This document shows positions 37,739 to 46,707 of a DNA stretch of 64,000 bases, piece by piece (positions within the stretch are counted from its first letter, which is position 1; every line of letters starts with the position of its first letter). Under the pieces are notes generated by a model, which did not search any database, was not told where the DNA came from, and saw only the letters and a list, made by a program, of their open reading frames with translations. Source of the DNA: Alsobacter soli. GTDB lineage: Bacteria > Pseudomonadota > Alphaproteobacteria > Rhizobiales > Beijerinckiaceae. The stretch is taken from assembly GCF_003004785.1 (NCBI RefSeq), contig NZ_PVZS01000015.1:1-64000 (forward strand), given 5' to 3'. The position numbers were made by a program, and so were the translations under genes.

Positions 37739-37960
37739 ATGGGTACAGCAGCTGTTGGAACGCCAGCCACGACCACCACTGGCGGTGGATCGAGCACTAC
37801 CCCTTCCACTGGGGCTTCTGAAGTCGCACAGGCTCTGGCGCAAAAGCAGCAGTCAGATGAAAGCGACGCAAATCAGAAGCAAATGGGCCTCATAGCATCT
37901 GCCATCTCCATTAATGGCAAGATTACACAGGCTTTTTTGAGCGTCACGAGAGCTCAGTGA
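37739..37960 (+). CDS. Small secreted-type protein, candidate T3SS needle subunit (SctF)
   Basis: 73 residues behind a near-perfect TAAGGAGG Shine-Dalgarno, suggesting strong translation. The N-terminus is Thr/Gly/Ser-rich; the C-terminal half (EVAQALAQKQQ to FLSVTRAQ) is amphipathic helix. Cysteine and tryptophan are absent and no signal peptide is seen. Size, composition, high expression signals and position directly before sctV fit a needle subunit or another early type III substrate, but no sequence signature proves it. The PxxP-type needle loop is not obvious. Confidence 0.5.
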   Translation: MGTAAVGTPATTTTGGGSSTTPSTGASEVAQALAQKQQSDESDANQKQMGLIASAISINGKITQAFLSVTRAQ

Positions 37961-37999
37961 TTTAGTCTACACTTGTCTCGCCGCACGCGGAGGTTGCGT

Positions 38000-39955
38000 A
38001 TGATTGCAAGCTTACAATCTTTCATTCGCAACTCTGCCGGTCGAGACTTTGCATTCATCGCGGCGACGCTTGTCGTCGCCGCGATGATGGTCGTTCCTGT
38101 CCGGCCGGGAATGCTGGACGTCCTTATCGCCGTGAACATCCTTGCCGGGTTCGCCCTCGTCGTCTTCGTGGCCCTGGCGGCTCGCACCGGCGATCTGCTC
38201 ACGTTTCCGGTCGTTCTCCTGGTGACGACCGTTTTCCGCCTCGCGCTCAGCGTCGCGACGTCGAGGGCGATCCTGACGAACGGCCAGGCCGGCGAGATCG
38301 TGCACGGCTTCGGCTCGCTGGTCATCCGCAACAACATCACGGCAGGCCTGGTCGTCTTCTTCGTGGTGGCGATCGTCCAGTTCATCGTGGTGACGAAAGG
38401 CGCGGAGCGCATCGCCGAGGTCGCGGCGCGTTTCGCGCTGGACGCCATGCCCGGGCGGCAGATGTCGATCGAGGCCGACGTCAAGGCGGGCGACATGAGC
38501 CGCCAGGACGCCAAGCTCGCGCGAGACGCCTTGCGCAAGGAAAACAATCTTCTCGGCGCCATGGATGGAGCCATGCGCTTCGTGAAGGGCGACAGCATCG
38601 CCACGATGGTGATGATCTTCGTGAACCTGCTCGGCGGGGCCATCATCGGCACGATGCAGAAGGGCCTCGGCTTCGGCGACGCCATCGGCCGCTACGCCAT
38701 CCTGAGCGTCGGCGACGCGCTTGTCGCGCAGGTTCCGTCGCTGCTGTCGGCTGTGGCAGCCGGCATCCTGCTCTCGAGCGTCAGCAGCGCCGGCTCACAG
38801 GCGGTCGGCTCCTCGATCATCCAGGAGCTCGCGCGCGACAAACGCATGTTCGGGGCTCTCGGGGCCGCGGCCCTGGCTTTGACGCTGTTTCCAGGGTTCC
38901 CGGCGCCCGTGTCGCTCGGACTGGGCGCGCTCCTGCTGCTCCCCCTGATTGTCGCCGAGATCAAGCGCAAAGCCGCTGCAAAGGACACGTCGTCCGGCGA
39001 GGATGATTACGCTGCCACCACGAACCTCGGCGAGCCCCAGCAATTGCTCCACGCCACCGTGTACGATCCCTATGTGTTCGCCGGCCATCCGTCCGACCTG
39101 AACCGGTTGGAGCGTGATGGCCTCGCCAATCTCATGACCGAAACGATCACCAGAGTAGTCGCGGAAATTGGATTCCCCTGCCCCATTTTTGGCATTCGCG
39201 CGGACCCGGGTTTGCCCGCTGGAGAGATCCGCATCGAGATCGAAGGAGTGCACATTCGGACCGTCAAGCTGCCGTCGGAAGACGCCGCACCCTACGTCGC
39301 AAGCGAACTTGGCCGCGCGATCGCTGTCGAGTATCCGCGCCGACTTCATGCGGACGACGTGACGGATTGGGTCAAGAAAATGGAGCCGCGTTATCCGTCG
39401 CTGGCCGCCGAAGCCATGAAGCACGAGAAGGCGCAAGTCGCCGCGTTGATGCGCAAGCTTCTCCTTGGCGGCGTTTCTCTCGCATATGGTCGGCCTATCC
39501 TCGAGGAACTCGTGGCTACCCCCTCCCTGGAGGGGGACGACATGGCGCAGGTCGAAAGGCGCATTCGCCAGCGGCTTTCAACCCAGATCGCTACGAGGCA
39601 GTGCGATGCGACCGGCACTCTCCACGCTTTGCATCTCGACGAAGCCGCGATCGCGCTTCTGGAAGCTCAGGCGGAAGTCTCTCCCGCGGTCAGCGATATC
39701 ATCGCGGCGGACGAAGAACTCCGTCGGCTTGCTGCGGATATTAGGGGGTGGCGCGCTGCGCACGCGGATCTCGAAAAGGTCTGCATGGTTGTTCCCGAAA
39801 ACATCCGAGGTTTCGCGGCTACGCTTGTGCAGGACGCGGCCATTGATCTTCCAGTGTTGTCCACATTGGAGGCTGCCGCCGCGAAGTCGATGAAAGTCCA
39901 TGCTAAATTGGGGCTCTCCGCCGGCGAACAATCAATCGGGCGATTCAATCACTGA
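38000..39955 (+). CDS. sctV: Type III secretion export gate protein SctV (FlhA/LcrD family)
   Basis: A 651-residue protein, shorter than many SctV (about 690). The N-terminal half has about eight membrane spans and the FHIPEP-family block FALDAMPGRQMSIEADVKAG (residues 150-169). The C-terminal half is the cytoplasmic ring domain that docks substrate-chaperone complexes. I chose the ATG at 38000, with a GCGGAGG Shine-Dalgarno 7 nt before it, over an in-frame upstream start. It lies 39 bp after the needle candidate and 23 bp before the rod candidate, in one operon. Confidence 0.93.
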   Translation: MIASLQSFIRNSAGRDFAFIAATLVVAAMMVVPVRPGMLDVLIAVNILAGFALVVFVALAARTGDLLTFPVVLLVTTVFRLALSVATSRAILTNGQAGEIVHGFGSLVIRNNITAGLVVFFVVAIVQFIVVTKGAERIAEVAARFALDAMPGRQMSIEADVKAGDMSRQDAKLARDALRKENNLLGAMDGAMRFVKGDSIATMVMIFVNLLGGAIIGTMQKGLGFGDAIGRYAILSVGDALVAQVPSLLSAVAAGILLSSVSSAGSQAVGSSIIQELARDKRMFGALGAAALALTLFPGFPAPVSLGLGALLLLPLIVAEIKRKAAAKDTSSGEDDYAATTNLGEPQQLLHATVYDPYVFAGHPSDLNRLERDGLANLMTETITRVVAEIGFPCPIFGIRADPGLPAGEIRIEIEGVHIRTVKLPSEDAAPYVASELGRAIAVEYPRRLHADDVTDWVKKMEPRYPSLAAEAMKHEKAQVAALMRKLLLGGVSLAYGRPILEELVATPSLEGDDMAQVERRIRQRLSTQIATRQCDATGTLHALHLDEAAIALLEAQAEVSPAVSDIIAADEELRRLAADIRGWRAAHADLEKVCMVVPENIRGFAATLVQDAAIDLPVLSTLEAAAAKSMKVHAKLGLSAGEQSIGRFNH

Positions 39956-39978
39956 TCTTAAGCGAAATGTGGTGCGTC

Positions 39979-40275
39979 ATGAGTAACGATATTTCAATTC
40001 TAGAGGCCCTGAAGCCCCTTTCGAGCGCCATCGACGCTGGTCTTAACGTGGACCTATCCACAGGAGACCTATTCCGGCGGTCGGCTCCATCGGCCAGCAC
40101 AAACCAGGATGATCTTGGAGAGGCGGCGGTAAAGCGCGCAATGGCCCTGCAAGACGTGAACGTGGCCGCCAACAAGCTGACGATTGGCCTTAATACTGCG
40201 AGCGTTTTCATCACCGGCCTCAAGAAGGTGACCGAGGGCTTGCGGACGCTGCAATCAGGCGGCGGCGGCGGCTAA
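39979..40275 (+). CDS. Candidate T3SS inner rod protein (SctI / NolB position)
   Basis: 98 residues, without signal peptide or cysteine. A predicted amphipathic C-terminal helix (KLTIGLNTASVFITGLKKVT) is followed by a Gly5 tail. Size matches rod subunits of about 100 residues. It lies immediately before sctJ, the place of sctI/nolB in rhizobial clusters. An ATG 12 bp upstream (39967) is an alternative start. Similarity to known rods cannot be asserted from the sequence alone. Confidence 0.5.
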   Translation: MSNDISILEALKPLSSAIDAGLNVDLSTGDLFRRSAPSASTNQDDLGEAAVKRAMALQDVNVAANKLTIGLNTASVFITGLKKVTEGLRTLQSGGGGG

Positions 40276-40302
40276 GCCTGCGTCGAAGCGATGGAGGGGA
40301 GC

Positions 40303-41034
40303 ATGAAGAGTCTGTTCAAAGCAGTCACGCTGTCCGCCGCCTTGATGCTGGCGGGGTGCAGCGAAAAGGAACTCTACAGGAACCTGTCGCAACAGGAGGC
40401 CAACGAACTGGTCGCCGCCCTCAATGCCGCCGGCATCCAGGCGGAGCGCGAGGTTGCCGAGGGGGACCTCTACAAGGTGCTCGTTCCCGGCTCGTCCTTG
40501 CCGCAAGCAGCGGCGACCGCGACGGCTCTGGGGTTGCCGGCCAATCAGTACAAGTCCGTGGACGACCTGTTCCCCACCGGCAAGCTGGTCATGAGTCCGG
40601 CCGAGACGCGAGCTCGCCTGGCCTACGCGACAAGCCAAGAGCTCGGGCGCTCGATCTCGTCGCTCGACGGGGTCCTCCTCGCACGGGTGCATGTCGTCAC
40701 CCCAGACCAGGATCTGCGCGGCCAGCCCATCGGAAAGCCGTCCGCCTCCGCCCTCATCAAGCACAGGGCGGGAGCGGACCAGGTGCTGCTCACGGCGCAG
40801 GCCAAGGCGATCATCGGCAAGGCTTTGGCCGGCCTCGCCAATGAAGACGTCGCCGTGGTGCTGGTCGAGGCGCAGCCGCTTGCGTCGTTGGGCCAAGGCG
40901 CCGCCCAGGCCCCGTCGGCCTTCGATTCCTCCCCGGAGCGCATCGGGTCCGGCATGCTGTTCGCCGCTTGCGCCGCCGGCCTCGCCTTCTCGGCGCTCCG
41001 CCTGAGACGTTCCGACAAGGACGCGAAGATCTGA
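40303..41034 (+). CDS. sctJ: T3SS inner-membrane ring lipoprotein SctJ (YscJ/HrcJ family)
   Basis: A 243-residue lipoprotein with signal and lipobox LMLAGC. Then comes the family block CSEKELYRNLSQQEANELVA and the second ring-building motif region ELGRSISSLDGVLLARVHVV, where VRSL-type residues lie in relatives. A C-terminal membrane span (about 213-230) ends in a basic tail. The ATG at 40303 has a GAGGGGA Shine-Dalgarno. It forms the inner ring with SctD. Its stop overlaps the next start (TGATG). Confidence 0.93.
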   Translation: MKSLFKAVTLSAALMLAGCSEKELYRNLSQQEANELVAALNAAGIQAEREVAEGDLYKVLVPGSSLPQAAATATALGLPANQYKSVDDLFPTGKLVMSPAETRARLAYATSQELGRSISSLDGVLLARVHVVTPDQDLRGQPIGKPSASALIKHRAGADQVLLTAQAKAIIGKALAGLANEDVAVVLVEAQPLASLGQGAAQAPSAFDSSPERIGSGMLFAACAAGLAFSALRLRRSDKDAKI

Positions 41035-41645
41035 TGGTCCTTCCGCTCCCCATTCGAAAGGTCCAACGGCGCCGTGAAGCCTGGCGGCGATTGCAGGAGA
41101 CGAAGCACGCTCCGGACGGCGGCGGGCTTGGCGTGCTCGCCCACTCGAAGGCGCCTGGGGACGCCCTCCGCATCTTCGCAGGGCGCCATGGCCTCGTGGA
41201 TCCCGCGTCGCTCTCCGAGATGGCCGGCGAGATGCTGTTCGGGCCTCCCGCCGTCCGGCGGCAGTTGGCGACAGCCATCGGCCTCGGCGTTCTGGCCAAG
41301 GCGCTTCCGTTGTTTCTGACCCGGGAGGCGCGGACCGCGCTGGAGGGGGAATACGGCGCCTTCGCGCTGTCCTTTGCTCTCTCGCGGGCCTCGGACGCGC
41401 CGACATTTCGCGACGTGGGGCTGAGCCCGGCCCAGGCCCTCGCGACCGGCGAAGCATGCCTGGCCAAGTTCCTCCACGAGCGGGAGCCCAGCGCATTGGC
41501 ATGGTTCGACCTCGTCTGCGCCAAGGGGGGCTCAGCTCTCCTGACTCCCTTGCGCCATGGCGCGCAAGTCGTTGAACTGGCGTGGCGCTCGTGGCGGGAC
41601 CAGCAAGGCCCGGCGAGCATCCCCGCAGCGAGCGCGAGGGCCTGA
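41034..41645 (+). CDS. Putative T3SS sorting-platform accessory protein SctK
   Basis: A 203-residue soluble protein overlapping the sctJ stop. Position between sctJ and sctL is that of sctK (yscK, nolU, orgA). The content is compatible: a helical protein with FGPPAVRRQLATAIGLGVLA in the middle. SctK proteins diverge strongly and no diagnostic motif can be seen, so the name rests mainly on synteny. It would link the inner ring to the SctQ-SctL-SctN platform in the cytosol. Confidence 0.6.
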   Translation: MVLPLPIRKVQRRREAWRRLQETKHAPDGGGLGVLAHSKAPGDALRIFAGRHGLVDPASLSEMAGEMLFGPPAVRRQLATAIGLGVLAKALPLFLTREARTALEGEYGAFALSFALSRASDAPTFRDVGLSPAQALATGEACLAKFLHEREPSALAWFDLVCAKGGSALLTPLRHGAQVVELAWRSWRDQQGPASIPAASARA

Positions 41646-41646
41646 C

Positions 41647-42201
41647 ATGGGCGTTATCCGAAAGGCCAATGTCGCGCTCCTGGACGAGGCGTCGCATCGG
41701 AAACAGCGGGAGGAAGAAGCGGCCGCGGCAGTGAACGCCTCCCTCGAAGAGGAGCGCGAGCGGGCGCGCCGCGAGGGATTCGAGTCAGGCCTGGCCGACT
41801 GTCGCGAGCTGTTTCTCAGCGAGTTGCAGGGACTGGCTTTTGAGATCGAATCGGCCAGCAACGGCCTCAGAGACACAGTTCTTCAGCTCGTGACGCAGGC
41901 TCTGCGCAAGATCGTTGGGTCGCCCCCTCCTGAGCTGGTGAACTCGGCAGTTGAAGCCGCGGTTCGAGAGCTAGGGCATGGAGAGCGGACGGCGATCACT
42001 GTTTCAAAGGAGCGGCATTCCGCCGTACAGGCTGCGTTCGCCGGCCGGGATGATGTCGTCGTCCAAGTCGATGATTGGCTGTCCGGCGACGACATGATCC
42101 TGAGCACGCCCTTCGGGCGCCACTTCGTTGGACTCAGCCAACAGATCGAGCGGGTGATCGAGCAGATCGGCGGTCCGGCGCGACATGGCGAGGCCTCGTG
42201 A
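41647..42201 (+). CDS. sctL: T3SS ATPase regulator/stator SctL (YscL/HrpE/FliH family)
   Basis: A 184-residue protein. The N-terminal third is highly charged coiled coil (RKQREEEAAAAVNASLEEER). The C-terminal half has the V-ATPase E-like domain with TVSKERHSAVQ and the WLSGDDMILSTPFG-type end seen in YscL/FliH. It starts 1 bp after the sctK stop and overlaps sctN (GTGA). It tethers the ATPase to SctQ and tunes its activity. Confidence 0.88.
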   Translation: MGVIRKANVALLDEASHRKQREEEAAAAVNASLEEERERARREGFESGLADCRELFLSELQGLAFEIESASNGLRDTVLQLVTQALRKIVGSPPPELVNSAVEAAVRELGHGERTAITVSKERHSAVQAAFAGRDDVVVQVDDWLSGDDMILSTPFGRHFVGLSQQIERVIEQIGGPARHGEAS

Positions 42202-43562
42202 GCACGCAACACACACAACAGCTCGATCAGGTACGCCGGGGCATCGATTCAGCCAGGGCCGAACTCGCGAGCAAGATCGGAGCCGCGTCGCCATACCGGA
42301 GCATGGGCGCGATCCGGCAGATCCGCTCGAACATGATCTTCGCGGATGTCGGGCACGCCACCATCGGAGGGCTGTGCAGCATCGTCCGCCCGAACGGCGC
42401 CCGGCTGGGACTGGCGGAAGTGATCGGCTTCGCGGATGGCGTCAGCTGCCTGGTTCCGCTCGAGGAATTGCCGCAGCTTGCCAGCGATTGCGGCGTGATC
42501 CGCCTGGAAGAGGTCGCGACGGCTGAGACAGGCGCCTCGATCATGGGCTGCGTCGTGAATTTCCGCGGGCAAATCACGCAGCGGCTCGCCGGCGGCTCCT
42601 TCGGTTTCAGCCGTCGCGCACCGCTCCGCGCCGCACCGCCGCCGCCCGATCAGCGCCGAGCGATCACGGATCCCTTTCCAACCGGCGTGACGGCCATCGA
42701 TACGATGCTGACCTGCGGGATCGGCCAAAGGATGGCCATCATGGGCGCTGCGGGAGCCGGAAAGTCGAGCCTGGTCGCGCAAATCGTGCAAGGGTCGAAG
42801 GAGGCTGACGTCATCGTGGTCGGCCTGATCGGCGAGCGCGGGCGGGAGGTCGGCCAATTCGCGTCGCAATTGCAACGCCTGGGCGCAGCGGAGCGGTCCA
42901 TCATCGTGGCTTCGACGTCGGACAGGCCGGCCGTTGAGCGCCTCAACTCGGCGCTCGCGGCGATCACAATCGCGGAGGCGCAGCGGGACGAGGGCAAGCG
43001 CGTCCTCCTGATCATCGACAGCCTGACACGCGTCGCGCGCGCCATCCGCGAGCTGGGGTTGGCGATGGGCGAGCCCCCGGCCAGACGGGGCTTTCCCCCG
43101 TCGGTCTTCTCGGAGTTGCCCAAGATGATCGAGCGGTGCGGTTCTGCCGCCTACGGGTCCATCACGGCCTTCTTCACCGTTCTGGCCGAGGGAGACATCG
43201 AGACCGATCCGATCGTCGAGGAGGTTCAATCCCTGGTTGACGGCCATATTTATCTCAGCCCGGAGGTGGCGCGCAGCGGCCGCTACCCTGCCATCGACTT
43301 CCTCAAGAGCCAGTCGCGTCTGATGCCTGAATTCGTCAGCCCGGAGCACCTGTCGCTGGCTCGGCAGATCCGGGCGCGCCTGGCGGCCTATCAAAAATTC
43401 GAACTCTTGATCCGGGTGGGCGAATATCAGCCGGGCGCAGATCAGGAGATCGATGCTGCGATCCAGACATTCCGGGCGGTGCAGGCCTCGTTCTCTCAAG
43501 ACCTCGCCGAGGCACATGACTTTGGAGCCAGCGTCGCCCTGGCCGAGAGCGTGCTCGCATGA
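42198..43562 (+). CDS. sctN: Type III secretion ATPase SctN (YscN/HrcN/FliI family)
   Basis: A 454-residue F1-beta-like hexameric ATPase that strips chaperones and unfolds substrates at the export gate. Walker A is GAAGAGKSSLV, the catalytic region is VVGLIGERGREVGQF, Walker B is VLLIIDSLTRVARAIRE, and the family block is GEPPARRGFPPSVFSELPKM. The start is a GTG overlapping the sctL stop; the frame opens further upstream but there it only reads through sctL. All catalytic elements are intact, so the motor itself looks functional. Confidence 0.95.
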   Translation: MSTQHTQQLDQVRRGIDSARAELASKIGAASPYRSMGAIRQIRSNMIFADVGHATIGGLCSIVRPNGARLGLAEVIGFADGVSCLVPLEELPQLASDCGVIRLEEVATAETGASIMGCVVNFRGQITQRLAGGSFGFSRRAPLRAAPPPPDQRRAITDPFPTGVTAIDTMLTCGIGQRMAIMGAAGAGKSSLVAQIVQGSKEADVIVVGLIGERGREVGQFASQLQRLGAAERSIIVASTSDRPAVERLNSALAAITIAEAQRDEGKRVLLIIDSLTRVARAIRELGLAMGEPPARRGFPPSVFSELPKMIERCGSAAYGSITAFFTVLAEGDIETDPIVEEVQSLVDGHIYLSPEVARSGRYPAIDFLKSQSRLMPEFVSPEHLSLARQIRARLAAYQKFELLIRVGEYQPGADQEIDAAIQTFRAVQASFSQDLAEAHDFGASVALAESVLA

Positions 43563-43954
43563 GCGCCAATCGCCAGGAGCGGGCGGCCATCGCCATGTTG
43601 CATACGCTCTGGCAAAACCGCTCGACCATTGCGGAGCAACGCCGAAGTCAGGACAGCGCGGCCCAGCGCGCATGGCAGGAGCGCACGGACAGTTGCAGGG
43701 CGGTGCTGGCCCAATTCCGCGAGGGCTTTCGGAGCGCGCCCGACCGCCTGAGCTCCACCGCCCGTGAACGGATCCAACGAAGTTTGCTCGCCCACCTCGA
43801 CACTGTGACGGAGGCGGAGGCCTCGCTTAGCGCCGCGGAACAGCGGCTGAGGGCCTCGATCGACGTCATGGCGCACGCGGGACGCCGAGAAGCCATTTGG
43901 GCTCATTGCAAGCAGGAAGCGCGACGCGTGGACCTGGCAAGGGGAGATGACTAA
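43559..43954 (+). CDS. sctO: T3SS central stalk protein SctO (YscO/FliJ-like)
   Basis: 131 residues, almost entirely charged alpha-helix without Pro-rich breaks, predicting a long coiled-coil hairpin as in FliJ/YscO/RhcZ. Its start overlaps the sctN stop by 4 bp, the standard place for this stalk that rotates in the ATPase ring and contacts SctV. The sequence itself is poorly conserved in the family. Confidence 0.75.
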   Translation: MSANRQERAAIAMLHTLWQNRSTIAEQRRSQDSAAQRAWQERTDSCRAVLAQFREGFRSAPDRLSSTARERIQRSLLAHLDTVTEAEASLSAAEQRLRASIDVMAHAGRREAIWAHCKQEARRVDLARGDD

Positions 43955-44012
43955 AATTATCAAAAATCATTTTCTTGCCCTATAGGCGCAATCGAGAGAG
44001 GGGTTGCGCCAC

Positions 44013-45017
44013 GTGGAGAAGCTGCTGGTCGAGAAGGTGTCCGACTCGGAGCGCCGACGGGCAGCGTCCCTGCATAAGAGGTGGGACACCCGCGGTCTGC
44101 CCCTTCCGGACGGAACAGGGCTCATTCAGGTTCGTCCGGCTGTGCTGGACGGCGCAGCAGGGCTCGCGCCCCCTCTTCTCCAGTTGTCTGGCCAGTGGGG
44201 AGCGGCTCCCTTCTCGGCCTGGGTGTCGCGAGCCACATGGCTCGCCCTTCTGAAAGCCGCGGACCCCTTCATCTCGGTGTCCGATTTGAGCCGGGAGCAC
44301 TGGCCGTCAATCGCCAACTGGCTTCTGGCGAGCGCTTTTGCTGACCAGTCCGTCTGGATTCAAGAAGCCGTCGAGGAGAAGGCTTACCGGCCGGACTCTT
44401 CGGCGTTCGGGTTCGAGCTCCCGGATCTCGGCGCCGTGGTCGCCATCGAGACCCAGGGTTCGCTATCGCAGGCATTGTACGAGCTGTTGCGGGGGTGGCC
44501 CCATCAGGAGGCCCGCGAAACGGCGTACGACCTGCCTATGCAGGTCCGATGCGCCGTCGGCTACGCGCTGGTCGGTCTGGCCGAGCTCCGCGCTCTGGAA
44601 ACGGGCGACGTCATCGAGATGGACGGACCGCCTGAGGAGCACGACGAGGCGACGCTGCTGCTCGGATCGACGCATGTGTGCGCCGCCATCGCTTCAGCGC
44701 ATGACTGGACCGCGACGGAGAGGCCAAAGCCGGCCGCCGCCGCAAGGATAGGACGCATCATGCTTGGCGAACCGATCGACGACCCAGAAACCCTTGACGG
44801 ATCGACCGACACCATTCCGATCCGCCTCATCTTCGAAGTGGGCCGGACCACCGCCCCTTGCGGCGATCTCGCCAGGATCGGGCCAGGCTACATCTTCGAG
44901 GTCGCCGGCGATCCAACCCTGGTCGACATCATGGCGGAGGGTCGGCGCATCGGCAGCGGCCGCATTGTCGACCTCGAGGGGCGGCGCGGCATTCGCGTGC
45001 TGAGCCTGTTCAAATGA
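44013..45017 (+). CDS. sctQ: T3SS cytoplasmic C-ring/sorting platform protein SctQ
   Basis: About 334 residues. The C-terminal 75 residues form a SpoA (FliN-like) domain: IPIRLIFEVGRTTAPCGDLA and ending GRRGIRVLSLF. The N-terminal part is divergent. The GTG at 44013 is preferred for spacing from the GAGGGG at 43998-44003; a TTG at 44004 is the alternative. A small AT-rich gap (43955-44003) separates it from sctO and may hold a weak promoter. SctQ builds the docking platform for substrates. Confidence 0.85.
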   Translation: MEKLLVEKVSDSERRRAASLHKRWDTRGLPLPDGTGLIQVRPAVLDGAAGLAPPLLQLSGQWGAAPFSAWVSRATWLALLKAADPFISVSDLSREHWPSIANWLLASAFADQSVWIQEAVEEKAYRPDSSAFGFELPDLGAVVAIETQGSLSQALYELLRGWPHQEARETAYDLPMQVRCAVGYALVGLAELRALETGDVIEMDGPPEEHDEATLLLGSTHVCAAIASAHDWTATERPKPAAAARIGRIMLGEPIDDPETLDGSTDTIPIRLIFEVGRTTAPCGDLARIGPGYIFEVAGDPTLVDIMAEGRRIGSGRIVDLEGRRGIRVLSLFK

Positions 45018-45027
45018 GTTCGCGGGC

Positions 45028-45666
45028 ATGAACTCGGTCCAACAACTTCTTCCGCTGGCAGGGGTGGTCGCCCTGCTCGGATTTTTGCCGTTTGTAGCGG
45101 TCGTCGCGACCAGCTTCACCAAGATCTCCGTGATCCTGCTGATCGTGCGAAACGCGCTCGGCATCCAGCAAACGCCGCCGAACATCGTCATCTACACCAT
45201 GGCGATCGTTCTCTCGGGACTGGTCATGGGGCCTGTCATCGAAGCGACGGTCGACAGGGTGGCGACGTCGCGCTTCAGGGCCGAAAGCTTTCAGGACACG
45301 CTGCTGATCATTCGGGATGCGTCCGAGCCGCTCAAGCAGTTCATGTCGCGGTTGTCGACGGAGAGTTCGCGGCAGCTGGTGACGGCGGCAGCCGCGGCCG
45401 GAACGAAGGCCACGCCCGACAAGTCGGGACTGATGGTCCTCATGGCCGCCTTTCTGCTGGATGAGCTGACGCGCGCTTTTCAGGTCGGGCTGCTGCTCTA
45501 CATGCCGTTTCTCGCCGTCGACATCATCGTGAGCGCAGTGCTGGTCACGGCGGGGCTGCAGATGATGTCGGCGACGGTCGTGTCCACCCCTCTCAAGATC
45601 CTGTTGTTCGTCGTCATCGAGGGTTGGACGCGCCTGTTCCAGAACCTGGTGGCGTCGTACGGCTGA
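45028..45666 (+). CDS. sctR: T3SS export apparatus protein SctR (FliP/YscR family)
   Basis: 212 residues with four hydrophobic segments. Family blocks are VVATSFTKISVILLIVRNAL, then LGIQQTPPN, and a C-terminal FQVGLLLYMPFLAVDIIVS. It is the main subunit of the R5S4T1 export gate core in the inner membrane. It starts 10 bp after sctQ. Confidence 0.95.
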   Translation: MNSVQQLLPLAGVVALLGFLPFVAVVATSFTKISVILLIVRNALGIQQTPPNIVIYTMAIVLSGLVMGPVIEATVDRVATSRFRAESFQDTLLIIRDASEPLKQFMSRLSTESSRQLVTAAAAAGTKATPDKSGLMVLMAAFLLDELTRAFQVGLLLYMPFLAVDIIVSAVLVTAGLQMMSATVVSTPLKILLFVVIEGWTRLFQNLVASYG

Positions 45667-45668
45667 CG

Positions 45669-45935
45669 ATGTCCGGCGATGCGCTCTACCAGCTGATCTA
45701 TGAATGCGCGCTGGCCGTCGCCGTCGCCGGCGCGCCGTTGCTTGCGGCTGCAACGGTGGCAGGGCTGCTGATTTCAGTCTTCCAGGCCGCCACGCAAATC
45801 CAGGACCAGTCGCTGACGCTGGTCGTCAAGATCGTCGTCATGGGCGGCCTTCTGTTCATGGCCTTCGCGACGCTGCTCGGCCCACTTGTGGAATTCAGCC
45901 GGGCGGCCTTCGAATTCGCGAAGCTCAAGCCATGA
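45669..45935 (+). CDS. sctS: T3SS export apparatus protein SctS (FliQ/YscS family)
   Basis: 88 residues with two hydrophobic hairpin helices and the family stretch GLLISVFQAATQIQDQSLTL. The ATG at 45669 lies 2 bp after the sctR stop; an upstream in-frame start would overlap sctR and is rejected. Length is typical. Confidence 0.94.
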   Translation: MSGDALYQLIYECALAVAVAGAPLLAAATVAGLLISVFQAATQIQDQSLTLVVKIVVMGGLLFMAFATLLGPLVEFSRAAFEFAKLKP

Positions 45936-46705
45936 GCGGCGACGCGATCGGCGCGATCAGTCTTGTCCTGGTTGCAGCCGCCAGGCCTGCTGGCTTCATC
46001 GCGGTTTTCCCTCTGTTCGGATGGCTCAACATTCCGCCCATCGTGCGGGCCGTGATCGCGTTCGGGCTGGGATTGCCCATGGCCGCGCGCTTAGGGTCAG
46101 GCTCCCCGGACGAGGCGGTCGGCGTCCTCCGACTGTTCCTTCTCGCCACCAAGGAGCTTGCGATCGGCGCCTTCGTGGCTGTGATCCTGGCGCTCCCCTT
46201 GTGGGCCGTCCAAGGCGCCGGCGACCTGATCGACAACGACCGCGGGGCCAGCGCGCAAAACCAGTTCGACCCGATCAACGCTCTCGAGATCACCGTCTCC
46301 GGCCAGTTCTTTCTTATGACCGCGCTTCTATGGCTGGTCGCATCGGACGGCTTCCACCTCGTTATCGAGTCCTTGTACGGCACCTATGATGTGTGGCCGT
46401 TGCTGAGCTTCGCTCCGAGCATCCGCCCGCCGGGCGGGAGCGCTCTTGGCGCCGTTCTGCTCACGCTGACCAAGTCTGCAGCCGTCCTCTGCGCCCCGCT
46501 CTTTCTCGTCATGACGCTGGTCGGCCTCGGCGCCGAACTCGCAGGCCGAGGACAGTCCCAGTTCCACGTACGGGACAGCACTCCAGCGCTCAAAAACCTG
46601 GCGTTTCTGCTGCTGCTCCCGCCTTACGTGATGTTCCTGGCCTCCTTCCTGAAATTCGAGTTCGCCGACAGCCTGAAGCTGGCTCGCGCCATCTTGGGTT
46701 TGTAG
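45932..46705 (+). CDS. sctT: T3SS export apparatus protein SctT (FliR/YscT family)
   Basis: 257 residues with about six hydrophobic segments, as in FliR/YscT. Recognisable parts are the N-terminal ARPAGFIAVFPLFGWLNIPP and the conserved VQGAGDLIDNDRGASAQNQF region. It overlaps sctS by 4 bp and completes the gate core. Confidence 0.93.
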   Translation: MSGDAIGAISLVLVAAARPAGFIAVFPLFGWLNIPPIVRAVIAFGLGLPMAARLGSGSPDEAVGVLRLFLLATKELAIGAFVAVILALPLWAVQGAGDLIDNDRGASAQNQFDPINALEITVSGQFFLMTALLWLVASDGFHLVIESLYGTYDVWPLLSFAPSIRPPGGSALGAVLLTLTKSAAVLCAPLFLVMTLVGLGAELAGRGQSQFHVRDSTPALKNLAFLLLLPPYVMFLASFLKFEFADSLKLARAILGL

Positions 46706-46707
46706 CG

